Below, piece by piece: positions 16,161-25,456 of a DNA stretch of 60,962 nucleotides. The stretch's first letter is position 1, and each line of letters opens with the position of its first letter. Under the pieces are notes generated by a model. That model saw only the letters and a program-made list of their open reading frames with translations, was not told the origin of the DNA and did not search any database. Origin of the DNA: CAZWKX01 sp964633975. GTDB lineage: Bacteria > Actinomycetota > Acidimicrobiia > Spongiisociales > UBA11373. A program made the position numbers and the translations under genes. The stretch spans positions 1-60,962 of the forward strand of contig CAZWKX010000008.1 of assembly GCA_964633975.1 (NCBI GenBank). The letters run 5' to 3'.

Positions 16161-17858
16161 GTGGACGACCGTAGCCAACAGCTCACCGTTCCCCTCGTGC
16201 GGGCCCTCGCCTCACTGGGCGTCGCCCACGCCTGCATCACGCCGGGCTCGCGCAGCACGCCGATGACCCTGGCGCTCACCGACGAGCCCGCCATCATTGA
16301 CTGGGCCCACCTGGACGAACGATCCTCGGCCTTCTTCGCCCTTGGCATCGCGAAGACCACACGCCTGCCCGCCGTCGTGGTATGCACCTCGGGGACCGCG
16401 GCAGCCGAGATGGCCCCCGCCGTGGTGGAGGCTCGCTACGGACACGTGCCCCTCATCGTCGTGACCGCCGACAGGCCCACCGACCTGCTCGGCGTCGGCG
16501 CACCTCAGACGATCGACCAGCGCGACCTCTTCGGCTCGACGGTCAAGCTGGCCCACGATCTGGAACCACCGGTGCCGGGCGACGCCGCACCCGGCTACGC
16601 CGCTGCGCTCGCCGCCCGTCTCTTCACCGCCGCGGTGGAGAACCCCGCAGGCCCGGTGCACCTAAATCTGCGCTTTCGCCAGCCGCTCGTGCCCCAGGGA
16701 CCGGCGCCCGAGGCCGGCGACTCGCCCCAGGTGACCATCGGCCGGCTCATCCCAACCCGGGACCAGGTGCGGCAGCTCGCCGATCTCATCTCAGGACGCC
16801 GGGCGCTGCTCGTCTGCGGACCCCAAGACGACCCGGCTCTTCCCGCCGCCGCTTCGGCCTTGGCCGCCGCCGCCGGCATACCCGTGATCGCCGATGCCCT
16901 ATCTCAGGTGAGAACAGGGACGCACGGCCTCGACGCCATCGTCGCCACCGGGGACCTCCTCGCCCTGGCGGGATGGCTCGACCGTGCCGCCCCCGAGGCT
17001 GTGCTCCGCGTCGGGGCCCTGCCCACTTCGAAGGCCGTTTGGCGCTGGCTCGGCGCGCACCCGGAGGTGCCCCAGGTGCTGATCGACGCCGCCGGCTGGA
17101 GCGACCCCGGCGCCGCGGCGCGCCTAATGGTGCGGGCCGACGCTGCAGAGACGCTGCGGGCACTCGCCGAGGCGGTGGAGACGCCGGCGCCGTCGGCTTG
17201 GCTCGACTACTGGCGCCGAGCGGACGAGACCGCGGCGGCTGCCTTGGGAAATGCCCTGTCGGATCTCGACTTCCCCAACGAGCCCGCCGTCGTGTCGGCC
17301 CTGGCCCGGGGCATCCCGGCCGGCTCCATGCTCTGGGTCTCGTCTTCGATGCCGGTCAGGGACGTCGATGCCTTCTTCCCCGCGCTCGACCGGCCTCTGC
17401 GCTTCGCCGCCAACCGCGGCGCCAACGGCATCGACGGGTTCCTCTCGTCGGGCCTGGGATCGGCGGCGGTCTCCGGCACCCCCACCTATCTGCTCGCCGG
17501 GGACCTGGCCGCCCTTCACGACATCACCGCTCTCGCCACCGCGGCCCGCCTCGGGATCGACGCCACCATCGTCGTGGTCAACAACGACGGCGGCGGGATC
17601 TTTCACTTCCTGCCCCAGGCCGGCTTGCCCGTGTTTGAGAAGCACTTCGGCACTCCGCACGGGCTGGATCTCGCCCGTCTGGCCGAGGGATTCGGGGTAC
17701 GGGCGAGCCGGATCACGGAGGAGGACCAGCTCATGAATGTGCTGGCCCAGCCACCGCGAGGGCCGATGCTGCTCGAGGTACGCACCGACCGCGTCGCCAA
17801 CGTCGAGGTGCACCGAGTGCTGGCTCAGGCGGTCCAGGCCGCTCTGGTCGAGATCTAA
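16161..17858 (+). CDS. menD: SEPHCHC synthase MenD (thiamine diphosphate enzyme)
   Basis: MenD condenses isochorismate and 2-oxoglutarate, the first committed menaquinone step. The product has 565 residues with N-terminal PYR domain (CITPGSRSTPM at about 26, DERSSAFFALG at about 54), a middle domain and a C-terminal PP domain with the cofactor motif NNDGGGIFHFLP at about 474. An ATG at 16101 would add 20 Pro/Gly-rich residues and spans a hairpin, so the GTG at 16161 is preferred. The stop overlaps that of menF tail to tail by 4 bp. Confidence 0.95.
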   Translation: MDDRSQQLTVPLVRALASLGVAHACITPGSRSTPMTLALTDEPAIIDWAHLDERSSAFFALGIAKTTRLPAVVVCTSGTAAAEMAPAVVEARYGHVPLIVVTADRPTDLLGVGAPQTIDQRDLFGSTVKLAHDLEPPVPGDAAPGYAAALAARLFTAAVENPAGPVHLNLRFRQPLVPQGPAPEAGDSPQVTIGRLIPTRDQVRQLADLISGRRALLVCGPQDDPALPAAASALAAAAGIPVIADALSQVRTGTHGLDAIVATGDLLALAGWLDRAAPEAVLRVGALPTSKAVWRWLGAHPEVPQVLIDAAGWSDPGAAARLMVRADAAETLRALAEAVETPAPSAWLDYWRRADETAAAALGNALSDLDFPNEPAVVSALARGIPAGSMLWVSSSMPVRDVDAFFPALDRPLRFAANRGANGIDGFLSSGLGSAAVSGTPTYLLAGDLAALHDITALATAARLGIDATIVVVNNDGGGIFHFLPQAGLPVFEKHFGTPHGLDLARLAEGFGVRASRITEEDQLMNVLAQPPRGPMLLEVRTDRVANVEVHRVLAQAVQAALVEI

Positions 17859-19162
17859 GGGCCCGTCAGCAGATCGACAAACGGCCGCAGCTTGAGCCGC
17901 GTCTCCTCGACCTCTTCGTGAGGATCGGAATCGGCGACGATGCCGCTGCCGGCATAGAGGATGGCCCGCTCCCCCTGCACGAGGGCGCAGCGCAGCGCCA
18001 CCGCGATCTCCCCGTCACCGTCGGCGTTAGCCCAGCCCAGGCCTCCGGAGTACCAGCCGCGGTCGACGCCCTCGGCCTTGTCGATGTGGGCGAGCGCCTG
18101 ATTTCGCGGCACTCCGGCAACGGCGGCGGTCGGATGCAGGGCGTCGGCCAGACCGAGTAGGCGAGCCGATGTGGTGCCGACGATCGGGGTGGCCAGGTGC
18201 TGGACTCCGGTGAACCTCTCCACCACCGGAGCCGGAGGGCGGTCCAGGGTCTCGGCCAGGGGACGGAGCCTCTCGACCACGTCTTCGACCACAAAGCCGT
18301 GCTCGGCGCGGTCCTTCACGCTGGCCAGCAGGCTGTCACCCAGGCGCCGGTCTCCCTCCGCGTCGGCGCCCCTTCCCGCCGAGCCCGCCAGAGGTCGAGT
18401 CTGGAACCAGCGGCCGGTACGAGCCACGAGCAGCTCGGGACTCGCCCCCACGAAGGTCGAGCCCCCGCTCTGCCATCCGAACACACGGGAGCCGGGGAAC
18501 CGGTCCCGGAGCAGGGCCACGAGATCGAAACCTTCAATGGGCTGGTCGAGCACGATGTGCACGCTACGGGCCAGAACCACCTTCGACGGACCCCCGGCCT
18601 GAATGGACGCGACCGCCTCGGCGACCTGCTGCCGCCACTCGTCGGCGGGCGGACGCGATTCCACCGAATGATCGCGACCCCTCATCTCGTTCACCGGCTC
18701 GGGCCGGTCCAGCGCTCCCAACGAACCCAGCAGCGGGCGCCGGCTCACCCCGGGAGGGAGCACCACGGTGAGCTGAGAGCGGCCCGCCGAGCGCCGCACC
18801 ATCGCCTGGGGCAGCAGCGCCACCGCACCGGGGTAGTCCTCCCATTCCTCGCCGGCCGGCCCGTCGGCGGCGAAGGCAAAGCCGATCAGGGCCTCCAGCC
18901 CTTCGGGCAGCTCGCCCAGGCGCTCATCGAGGCGCTCCAGCCGACTGGGGCCCGCAGTCGCCGCCGTCCAGGCGGTGCCCAGGCCGCCAACGGTGAACCC
19001 CTCGGGGGAGGCGTAGAAGGCGGCCGAGCCGTACGAGGAGGCGCCGGCACGCACGAGATCCAGAGGATCGAGGTCGACATCGGCGGTGGCGACTCGCAGG
19101 CCCGCGGGGTCGGTGGACAGGCGGGCGGCCAGATCGACGAGGGTATGACGGGGAATCAGCAA
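17855..19162 (-). CDS. menF: Isochorismate synthase MenF
   Basis: A chorismate-binding enzyme of 435 residues that makes isochorismate for MenD. The C-terminal catalytic half holds KVVLARSVHIVLD (about 195), the ETRPLAGSAGRG-type QTRPLAGSAGRG (about 258) and GGLGWANADGDGEIAVALRCALV near the end. The neighbouring menD favours MenF over anthranilate or salicylate synthases, though the sequence alone cannot fully exclude these. The start appears to be a TTG at 19162, with no strong SD. Confidence 0.88.
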   Translation of the reverse strand: MLIPRHTLVDLAARLSTDPAGLRVATADVDLDPLDLVRAGASSYGSAAFYASPEGFTVGGLGTAWTAATAGPSRLERLDERLGELPEGLEALIGFAFAADGPAGEEWEDYPGAVALLPQAMVRRSAGRSQLTVVLPPGVSRRPLLGSLGALDRPEPVNEMRGRDHSVESRPPADEWRQQVAEAVASIQAGGPSKVVLARSVHIVLDQPIEGFDLVALLRDRFPGSRVFGWQSGGSTFVGASPELLVARTGRWFQTRPLAGSAGRGADAEGDRRLGDSLLASVKDRAEHGFVVEDVVERLRPLAETLDRPPAPVVERFTGVQHLATPIVGTTSARLLGLADALHPTAAVAGVPRNQALAHIDKAEGVDRGWYSGGLGWANADGDGEIAVALRCALVQGERAILYAGSGIVADSDPHEEVEETRLKLRPFVDLLTGP

Positions 19163-19207
19163 GACGGAACCCGATGTTACCGGAGCACCGGCGCCACGGC
19201 GCCCGCC

Positions 19208-19999
19208 TCACCCATCGAGGCCGATGATGAACTCCTCGGCGATTCGGGCCAGCGCCTCCGGCTGCTCCTGCGGCACGAAATGGGTGGCACCGGGTACGGT
19301 CTCCAGCATGGCGTCGACGAACTGAGCCCGAAGGTAGGCCATCACCGGCGGCGGCTGACTATCCGATTCCTCGCCGCCGACGAGAAGCACGGGACAGGCC
19401 ACCTCCCCCAGGCGGTCCCAGAGACCGTGGGCGGTGGCACCCCGATAGAACTCGGCTTCGGTCTCCGGCGAGCACTTCAGGACCCAACGGTCGCCGACCC
19501 GGCGGAACCCGTGCTCCACGTAGGCTTGCAGAACCTCGTCGGTCCACCAGGCGAACGGCTTCCTCCCCCGGAAGCTCACCAGGGCCTCGTCCGCCGACGA
19601 GAACGAGCTGCGTCGCTGCAACGCCTGCGCGGTCATGGGATTCTCCTCGGCCCGGAAGGCCGGCCCGGGGAACACGACGGGCTCCACCAGCACCAGACCC
19701 CGGAGCGTGCCCGGCCGCAGCACTTCGGCCAGCAGCAATGCCGTTCCACCCGACGAATGGCCCAGACCCACCTGCCGCACCAACCCGCAGGCCTCCACGA
19801 CGGCCAGCACGTCGCGCCCCATGTCCCACCAGTCGATGGGCGGCTCGGGCGCATCCGAATCCCCGTGGCCCCGCTGATCGAGAGCGACGAAGCGGCGCCG
19901 GGCCAGCGACTCGGCGACCGGCCCCCACAGCTCCTTGCAGAAGCCCGCGGCATGGACCGCCAGCACCCCGGGCTCGTCGACGCCTTCACCGTCCGCCAA
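19208..19999 (-). CDS. Alpha/beta hydrolase, possible MenH
   Basis: A 263-residue alpha/beta hydrolase: oxyanion HAAGF near residue 16-20, nucleophile elbow GHSSGG with Ser82, and a C-terminal His in GATHFVPQEQP. MenH (SHCHC synthase) has this fold and a G-H-S-x-G-G elbow, and the gene sits 45 nt upstream of menF on the same strand. MenH function is therefore possible but unproven. The start is unclear: TTG at 19999 is the only usual start in frame, yet similarity to hydrolase N-termini (AVVAADGL) continues about 12 codons upstream to the end of the preceding gene. Confidence 0.75.
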   Translation of the reverse strand: MADGEGVDEPGVLAVHAAGFCKELWGPVAESLARRRFVALDQRGHGDSDAPEPPIDWWDMGRDVLAVVEACGLVRQVGLGHSSGGTALLLAEVLRPGTLRGLVLVEPVVFPGPAFRAEENPMTAQALQRRSSFSSADEALVSFRGRKPFAWWTDEVLQAYVEHGFRRVGDRWVLKCSPETEAEFYRGATAHGLWDRLGEVACPVLLVGGEESDSQPPPVMAYLRAQFVDAMLETVPGATHFVPQEQPEALARIAEEFIIGLDG

Positions 20000-20033
20000 G
20001 GCGATGCACAGTCCGTCGGCAGCGACGACCGCT

Positions 20034-20708
20034 TCACGCTGACGTATAGGGAGACTCCCCTCTGCGGTCGTCGAGACGGTAAGTGAGCCGGTCCTCCACC
20101 TTGACCACTCCGGCGATTCGACTGGAGAGCTCCACGAGCAACTCGACCTCGGTACGGGTCTCCAGCTCGCCCTCCAGCACTACGACGCCGTCGCTGACCG
20201 CGACGCCGATCGGGTCCGGGTCCAGGAAGAGAAGCCGACGGATGATATCCTCCCGCACTTCGTCCTCGATCACGTCGTCGGGTTTGGTGAACGCGTTCAC
20301 GACGTCGGCCCGGCTGATGATGCCGACCAGCTCACCGTCTGCATCCACCACCGGGAGCCGCTTGACCTTGCGCGACGCCATGACCCGGGCCGCCTCGCCG
20401 ATGGTGGCGTCTGGCGAGATCGTGACTACGTTCCTGGTCATGGCCTCCCCCACCGTTCCAGCCGTCGTCGCCGCCGCCTCGCCGTCGCCGAAAAGCACTC
20501 GCAACAGGCTTGCTCGGCGGGGCCGGTCGCGGTCGACCTCACGGCGGAGAAAGTCGCCCTCGGTGAGAATGCCGGCCAACTTGCCCGATGTGTCAATGAC
20601 CGGCAGCCCGCTGACATGATGCCCCACCATCAGCCGTGCCGCCTCCTTGAGCAGAGTGTCCGGAGTCACTCCGATGGGGTCGGTGGTCATTATGTCGCGC
20701 ACCCTCAA
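20034..20708 (-). CDS. CBS-pair and BON domain protein
   Basis: The 224-residue cytosolic protein has two CBS domains (about 1-55 and 80-135; VRDIMTTDPIGVTPDTLL and VGEAMTRNVVTISPDATI) and a C-terminal BON domain (about 145-205; DGVVVLEGELETRTEVELL). CBS pairs bind adenosyl nucleotides; BON domains often bind membranes or ligands. This architecture is common in actinobacteria, sometimes in dormancy or hypoxia regulons, which suits the DevR-like regulator 76 nt upstream on the same strand. A TTG start at 20708 has GGAGG at 5 nt; GTG 20714 is the alternative. Confidence 0.88.
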   Translation of the reverse strand: MRVRDIMTTDPIGVTPDTLLKEAARLMVGHHVSGLPVIDTSGKLAGILTEGDFLRREVDRDRPRRASLLRVLFGDGEAAATTAGTVGEAMTRNVVTISPDATIGEAARVMASRKVKRLPVVDADGELVGIISRADVVNAFTKPDDVIEDEVREDIIRRLLFLDPDPIGVAVSDGVVVLEGELETRTEVELLVELSSRIAGVVKVEDRLTYRLDDRRGESPYTSA

Positions 20709-20784
20709 GTGCACCTCCGCGGCCGGCCAGCCGTGAGCGTAACCGACGCTCGCCCTGCTCCGCCGGTCCCGCCGGCCCCGAGGC

Positions 20785-21453
20785 CTACTTCGGCCACTGC
20801 TCGGGCGGGTATTTGTGCTGCCGCTGCGCTTCGAGGCGTGCGGCGTAGGCCGCGGCTTCGCTGCGACGGCTCATGTCGAGCTTGGCGAGGACGTTGGAGA
20901 CATAGTTCTTCACCGTCTTCTCGGCGAGGAACATACGCTCGGCTATCTGCCGGTTGGTAAGACCCTCGGCGATGAGGTCGAGGATCCTGCGCTCCTGCTT
21001 GGAGAGGCGGGCCAGGAGCGGATCGTCGGGCTCCTCGCCGCGGATGCGGCGGAAGACCCGATCGGTCATCTCGGGATCGAGCAGCGATTCGCCTCGCCCC
21101 ACGCGTCGTACGCTCTCGACCAGATCGGTGCCCTTGATCTGCTTGAGCACGTAGCCGGAGGCGCCGGCCATGATCGAGGAGAAGAGCGCCTCGTCGTCGG
21201 CGAACGAGGTGAGCATCAGCACCTTCACGTCGGGCCACCTGGCCCTGATCTCACGGCAGGCCTCGATGCCGCTTCCGTCGGGCAGGCGCACGTCGAGCAC
21301 GACCACGTTTGGGCTGTCGTAGCCCACCCGGCGCACCGCCTCCGCCACCGTGGCCGCCTCACCAACCACCTCGATGTCGTCCTGGGCGTTGAGCAGGGCC
21401 TTGAGGCCCTCACGCACGACCTCGTGGTCGTCCACGAGCTCGATCCGCAACAC
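20785..21453 (-). CDS. NarL/LuxR-type response regulator, DevR-like
   Basis: A 222-residue regulator: receiver domain with acidic pocket D8-D9, phosphoacceptor Asp54 in VVVLDVRLPDGSG and the conserved Lys in GYVLKQIKG, then a C-terminal LuxR helix-turn-helix (LSKQERRILDLIAEGLTNRQIAERMFLAEKTVKNYV). Layout and residues resemble DevR/DosR of mycobacteria, which controls the hypoxia/dormancy response. The partner is the divergent GAF kinase at 21545. The GTG start follows a TAGGGT -10 by 9 nt, so it is probably leaderless. The targets are unknown. Confidence 0.9.
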   Translation of the reverse strand: MLRIELVDDHEVVREGLKALLNAQDDIEVVGEAATVAEAVRRVGYDSPNVVVLDVRLPDGSGIEACREIRARWPDVKVLMLTSFADDEALFSSIMAGASGYVLKQIKGTDLVESVRRVGRGESLLDPEMTDRVFRRIRGEEPDDPLLARLSKQERRILDLIAEGLTNRQIAERMFLAEKTVKNYVSNVLAKLDMSRRSEAAAYAARLEAQRQHKYPPEQWPK

Positions 21454-21462
21454 GATGCAATC

Positions 21463-21468
21463 ACCCTA
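21463..21468 (-). promoter_or_regulatory. -10 element TAGGGT before the response regulator
   Basis: TAGGGT on the minus strand lies 9 nt from the GTG at 21453. About 63 bp separate it from the oppositely directed kinase -10, leaving space for operator sites; no clear DosR-type box was seen. Confidence 0.5.
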
Positions 21469-21531
21469 CCCGGAGCGTCACGGGAACTCTCTCGAGCACA
21501 TGGCCACGCTGGTATGGCCGAAGGTCCCAAG

Positions 21532-21537
21532 TAACCT
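21532..21537 (+). promoter_or_regulatory. -10 element TAACCT before the sensor kinase
   Basis: TAACCT ends 7 nt before the GTG at 21545 and no SD is present, supporting a leaderless transcript. Confidence 0.5.
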
Positions 21538-21544
21538 GTCGTCC

Positions 21545-22681
21545 GTGAGCCGCAGACTGACGCCCGAGCGTATCGCCGGGCTCGTCGAGGGGGCCGCAAG
21601 CGTCGCAGGCCAAGTCGAGCTATCGGGTCTGCTCCGCTCCACGGTCGAGATAGCCAGGGAGCTCACCGGCGCCAGGTATGGAGCGCTCGGTGTCATCGGC
21701 GAGCACGGCGGGCTGGTCGACTTCATCCACTCAGGCATGGGCGAGGAGGCCGACGAGATCGACCACTACCCAACGGGCATCGGCGTGCTGGGCATCATCA
21801 CCTCCACCGGAAAGACGATCCGCGTCGACAACATCGCCGAGCATCCCGACGCCGCCGGCTTTCCCGAGCACCACCCCGTGATGACCAACTTCCTCGGAGT
21901 GCCGGTTCGCCTCGGCGACCGCATCTTCGGCAATCTCTACCTCACCGAGAAAGAGGGCGGCTTCACCGAGGAGGACGAGATCCTCGTCGAGTTCCTCGCC
22001 GTGACCGCCGGATCGGCGGTGTCCACGCTTCGGCTCCAGGAGCGGCTCCGGCGCGCCGCCCTGCTCGAGGAGCGGGAGCGCATAGCCCGGGATCTCCACG
22101 ACTCCATCATCCAGGATCTCTTCGCCGTGGGCCTGAACATCCAGGCATCGGTGAACCTGCTCGACTCCGACAAGGCGCAGGCACAGGCCCAGGTCAAGGC
22201 AAAGCTCGACGACGCCGTGGAGCAGCTCGACGAGGCCATCAGCGAGCTTCGGCGGTTCATCTTCGACCTGCGTCCCCCTGTGTGGGCCCGGCCCAGTCTG
22301 CGCCAGGAGATCGCCGATCTCGTCGGCCAGCTGTCGGCCCCCTATAGGGCTCAGGTCAACCTCGACGTCACATGCCCATCCGATTCCATCCCCGCCGGCG
22401 TCTCCGAGCAGCTTCTGGCCACGATCAAAGAGGCTCTGAGCAATGCCCTGCGTCACTCCGGCTCAGCCGAGATCGACATCCGGGTCGGCTGCAGCCAATC
22501 CCAAGTGGAGGTGTCGGTGGCCGACTACGGGACCGGCTTCGACCCCGATGCCGCCTCACATGGCATGGGCCTGGCCAACATGGCGGAGCGGGTGATGACG
22601 GCCGGAGGCTCGTTCCGGATCGACACGGAACCTGGAGCGGGTACGGTAGTGCGGTCCACGTTCCCCCTCGGCGACGTTTGA
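21545..22681 (+). CDS. GAF-domain sensor histidine kinase, DevS-like
   Basis: The 378-residue cytosolic kinase has one GAF domain (about 20-165), a HisKA_3 dimerisation helix with phosphoacceptor His185 in IARDLHDSIIQDLFAVGL, and an HATPase domain (EALSNALRHSG, then DYGTGFDPD and GMGLANMAER). This is the DevS/DosT class, but with one GAF instead of two. The GAF domain could bind heme or another small ligand; the sequence does not settle which. It diverges from its likely partner regulator. A longer reading from 21350 overlaps that regulator and is rejected. Confidence 0.9.
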   Translation: MSRRLTPERIAGLVEGAASVAGQVELSGLLRSTVEIARELTGARYGALGVIGEHGGLVDFIHSGMGEEADEIDHYPTGIGVLGIITSTGKTIRVDNIAEHPDAAGFPEHHPVMTNFLGVPVRLGDRIFGNLYLTEKEGGFTEEDEILVEFLAVTAGSAVSTLRLQERLRRAALLEERERIARDLHDSIIQDLFAVGLNIQASVNLLDSDKAQAQAQVKAKLDDAVEQLDEAISELRRFIFDLRPPVWARPSLRQEIADLVGQLSAPYRAQVNLDVTCPSDSIPAGVSEQLLATIKEALSNALRHSGSAEIDIRVGCSQSQVEVSVADYGTGFDPDAASHGMGLANMAERVMTAGGSFRIDTEPGAGTVVRSTFPLGDV

Positions 22682-22779
22682 GGCGGGTTCGGGGGCTGTT
22701 CGGGGTTGAGATCCCGCGGCGACCAAGCACCGGCCGGGGACCGACTTCGACCATGACGATACAAATACGAGGAGGATCG

Positions 22780-25401
22780 ATGTACGCGTACGACTTCGAC
22801 GTCGGCGACGGGACCAACAAGGACCTGCTCGGCGGCAAGGGGGCCGGCTTGGCCACGATGACCCAGATCGGGTTGCCTGTGCCTCCGGGCTTCACGGTAT
22901 CCACCGATGCCTGCCGCGCCTGCCTTGCCGACGACAACCTCGACAATGAAGTCTGGGATGAGACGGTCGCCGCCATCGGGCGCCTGGAAAAAAAGACGGG
23001 CCGGACTTTTGGAGCCTCCGAAGGCACCCCCCTCCTCCTCTCCGTGCGTTCCGGGGCGAAGTTCTCCATGCCGGGCATGATGGACACGGTCCTCAACCTG
23101 GGCCTCAACGAAAATGTGGTCACGGCCCTCGAGGCCTGGTCGGGCAGCGCCCACTTCGCCTGGGACGCATACCGGCGCTTTGTTCAGACCTATGGCAAGG
23201 TCGTCCTCGGTGTGAGCGGCGACGAGTTCGAGAAGGTGCTCACCGAGCTTCGTGATGGACGCGGCGTCACCGACGACTCCAAGCTCACCGCAGAAGACCT
23301 GGAGAAGGCGACCCGCAGTTTCCAGAAGATCGCCGAGAAGGAAAGTGGCGCCCCCGTCCCCACCGAGCCCCTCGAGCAGCTCCGGGCCGCGGTCACCGCG
23401 GTCTTCTCCTCGTGGGACAACCCGCGGGCGCAGACCTACCGCCGCCTCAACGACATCCCCGAGGATCTCGGCACGGCGTGCAACGTTCAGCTCATGGTGT
23501 TCGGCGACCTGGGCGACGACAGCGGCACCGGGGTCTGCTTCACCCGCGACCCGGCCACCGGCGAGAAGACGCCCTACGGCGACTATCTCCCCAACGCCCA
23601 AGGTGAGGACGTCGTGGCCGGCATCCGCCGCACCCTGACCCTCAACGATCTCGCCGAGCGGCACCCCAAGCAGCATCAGCAGCTGCTCGACGTGATGGGG
23701 ATCCTCGAGAGGCACTACACGGACATGTGCGACATCGAGTTCACCATCGAAAAGGAGGTCCTCTACATCCTCCAGACTCGCGTCGGGAAACGAACCGCAC
23801 AGGCCGCCGTGCGCCTCGCCGTCGAGATGGCCGACGAGGGCCTCATCGATCGCAAGACCGGCCTGCTCCGGGTGGACCCGAGCTCCCTCGACCAGATGCT
23901 GCACCCGCGCATCGACGAGTCTCAGGCGGGGGAGCCCTTGGCCACCGGTGTGAACGCCTCACCCGGCGCCGCCACCGGCAAGGTGGTCTTCGACGCCGAC
24001 ACCGCCGTCGAGTGGGCTGAACGCGGCGAAGCGGTGGTGCTGGTCCGCTGGGAGACCACACCCGACGACATCCACGGCCTCGCCGCGGCCCAGGGCGTCC
24101 TGACCAGCCATGGGGGCCGCACCAGCCATGCGGCAGTCGTGGCCAGGGGCATGGGCAAACCGGCGGTGACGGGAGCCGAAGCGGTCAGCTTCAGCGAGAA
24201 CGGCGAGACGGCCACCATCGCCGGGGTCACGTTCAGCGAGGGCGACGTCATCACCATCGACGGCATCACCGGCCACGTCTACGCCGGTGCGCTTCCGCTG
24301 ATCGATCCCGAGCCCTCGGAAGAGCTGGTGAAGCTCCTGCAATGGGCCGACGAGGTCCGCACTCTCGGTGTGCGCGCCAATGCCGACACCGGCCCCGATG
24401 CCGCCTTCGCCCGCACCTGGGGCGCCGAAGGCATCGGCCTGGCCCGCACCGAGCACATGTTCATGGGCGAGCGCCTGCCCATCGTGCAAAAAATCATCCT
24501 CGAAGACCCAGGGGCGGACGCCGCCCTCGACGAGCTGCGCCGGATCCAAGTCTCGGATTTCGAGCAGATCCTCGAGGCCATGGACGGCTACCCCGTCATC
24601 GTCCGGCTACTCGACCCCCCGCTCCACGAGTTCCTGCCCACCCGCTGGGACCTGCGCAGTGACCGGGACAAGGCGGTGGCGGCAGGCGAGCCGACCGATG
24701 CCATCGACAAGCTCACCGAAGTGGTCATGCGGTTCGAAGAGACCAACCCGATGCTGGGCCTGCGCGGCGTTCGGCTCGGCCTGCTTCGGCCCGAGCTGTA
24801 CCGGGTGCAGGTGCAGGCGGGCCTCGAAGCGGTTCGCCGCCGCGTCGAGGCGGGAGGCGATCCCAGGCTCGAGCTGATGATCCCGCTGGTCTCGATGCTG
24901 TCCGAGCTGAAGAAGACGGCGGAGATGATCGAAGCCGAGAAGCAGAAGGCCGCCCTCGACGTGCCGGTGCTCGTGGGAACCATGATCGAGCTGCCCCGGG
25001 CGGCACTCGTCGCCGCCCAGATCGCCACGGTCGCCGAGTTCTTCTCGTTCGGCACCAACGACCTGACCCAGACGACGTTCGGCTTCAGCCGCGACGACGC
25101 CGAGGCGAAGTTCCTGAGTGACTACCTCGAGGAAGGCCTCCTCGAGAAGAACCCCTTCGAGACGCTCGACGTCGACGGCGTGGGGCGGCTCATCGCCTGG
25201 GCGGTCAAAGAGGGAAAGCAGACGCGGCCCGACCTCGAAGTCGGCATCTGCGGGGAGCACGGCGGCGATCCCGCCAGCATCGCCTTCTGCCACCGCGCCG
25301 GTCTCGACTACGTGTCGTGCAGCCCGCCACGGGTGCCCATCGCCCGCCTGGCCGCGGCTCAGGCGGCGCTCGGCGTCGGCGCCGACCGCTCGACCGTCTA
25401 G
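22780..25401 (+). CDS. ppdK: Pyruvate, phosphate dikinase
   Basis: PPDK interconverts pyruvate, ATP and Pi with PEP, AMP and PPi in the cytoplasm. The 873-residue length is typical. The ATG at 22780 has GAGGAGG with a 4-nt spacer. N-terminal ATP-binding segments (GGKGAGLATM, SVRSGAKFSMPGMMDT), the swivelling phosphohistidine His450 in GGRTSHAAVVARGMGKP and the C-terminal PEP/pyruvate barrel with FGTNDLTQTTFG and CGEHGGD are all present. The usual PPDK regulatory protein is not next door. A strong hairpin follows the stop. Confidence 0.97.
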   Translation: MYAYDFDVGDGTNKDLLGGKGAGLATMTQIGLPVPPGFTVSTDACRACLADDNLDNEVWDETVAAIGRLEKKTGRTFGASEGTPLLLSVRSGAKFSMPGMMDTVLNLGLNENVVTALEAWSGSAHFAWDAYRRFVQTYGKVVLGVSGDEFEKVLTELRDGRGVTDDSKLTAEDLEKATRSFQKIAEKESGAPVPTEPLEQLRAAVTAVFSSWDNPRAQTYRRLNDIPEDLGTACNVQLMVFGDLGDDSGTGVCFTRDPATGEKTPYGDYLPNAQGEDVVAGIRRTLTLNDLAERHPKQHQQLLDVMGILERHYTDMCDIEFTIEKEVLYILQTRVGKRTAQAAVRLAVEMADEGLIDRKTGLLRVDPSSLDQMLHPRIDESQAGEPLATGVNASPGAATGKVVFDADTAVEWAERGEAVVLVRWETTPDDIHGLAAAQGVLTSHGGRTSHAAVVARGMGKPAVTGAEAVSFSENGETATIAGVTFSEGDVITIDGITGHVYAGALPLIDPEPSEELVKLLQWADEVRTLGVRANADTGPDAAFARTWGAEGIGLARTEHMFMGERLPIVQKIILEDPGADAALDELRRIQVSDFEQILEAMDGYPVIVRLLDPPLHEFLPTRWDLRSDRDKAVAAGEPTDAIDKLTEVVMRFEETNPMLGLRGVRLGLLRPELYRVQVQAGLEAVRRRVEAGGDPRLELMIPLVSMLSELKKTAEMIEAEKQKAALDVPVLVGTMIELPRAALVAAQIATVAEFFSFGTNDLTQTTFGFSRDDAEAKFLSDYLEEGLLEKNPFETLDVDGVGRLIAWAVKEGKQTRPDLEVGICGEHGGDPASIAFCHRAGLDYVSCSPPRVPIARLAAAQAALGVGADRSTV

Positions 25402-25412
25402 GGAAGGTTGAA

Positions 25413-25435
25413 GGCGGGAGCCCAGCGCTCCCGCC
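25413..25435. terminator. Bidirectional hairpin between ppdK and the acyl-CoA synthetase gene
   Basis: GGCGGGAGC (25413-25421) and GCTCCCGCC (25427-25435) form a perfect 9-bp stem with a 5-nt loop in the 55-bp gap between two convergent genes, placed to serve both strands. Confidence 0.65.
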
Positions 25436-25456
25436 CCGCCTCTTCCCCTCCGGCAG

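Noticed and set aside
18197..20086. 629-codon plus-strand frame across menF and the hydrolase
   Set aside because: It is antisense to two recognisable genes and crosses their boundary without any domain.
21454..21544. DosR-type operator in the DevR/DevS-like intergenic region
   Set aside because: Only short partial GGGA/TCCC and GGCCA/TGGCC repeats are present, with wrong spacing for the known box.
22372..22779. Upstream extension of ppdK to 22372
   Set aside because: It overlaps the kinase gene out of frame and lacks PPDK similarity; ATG 22780 has an ideal SD and gives normal length.
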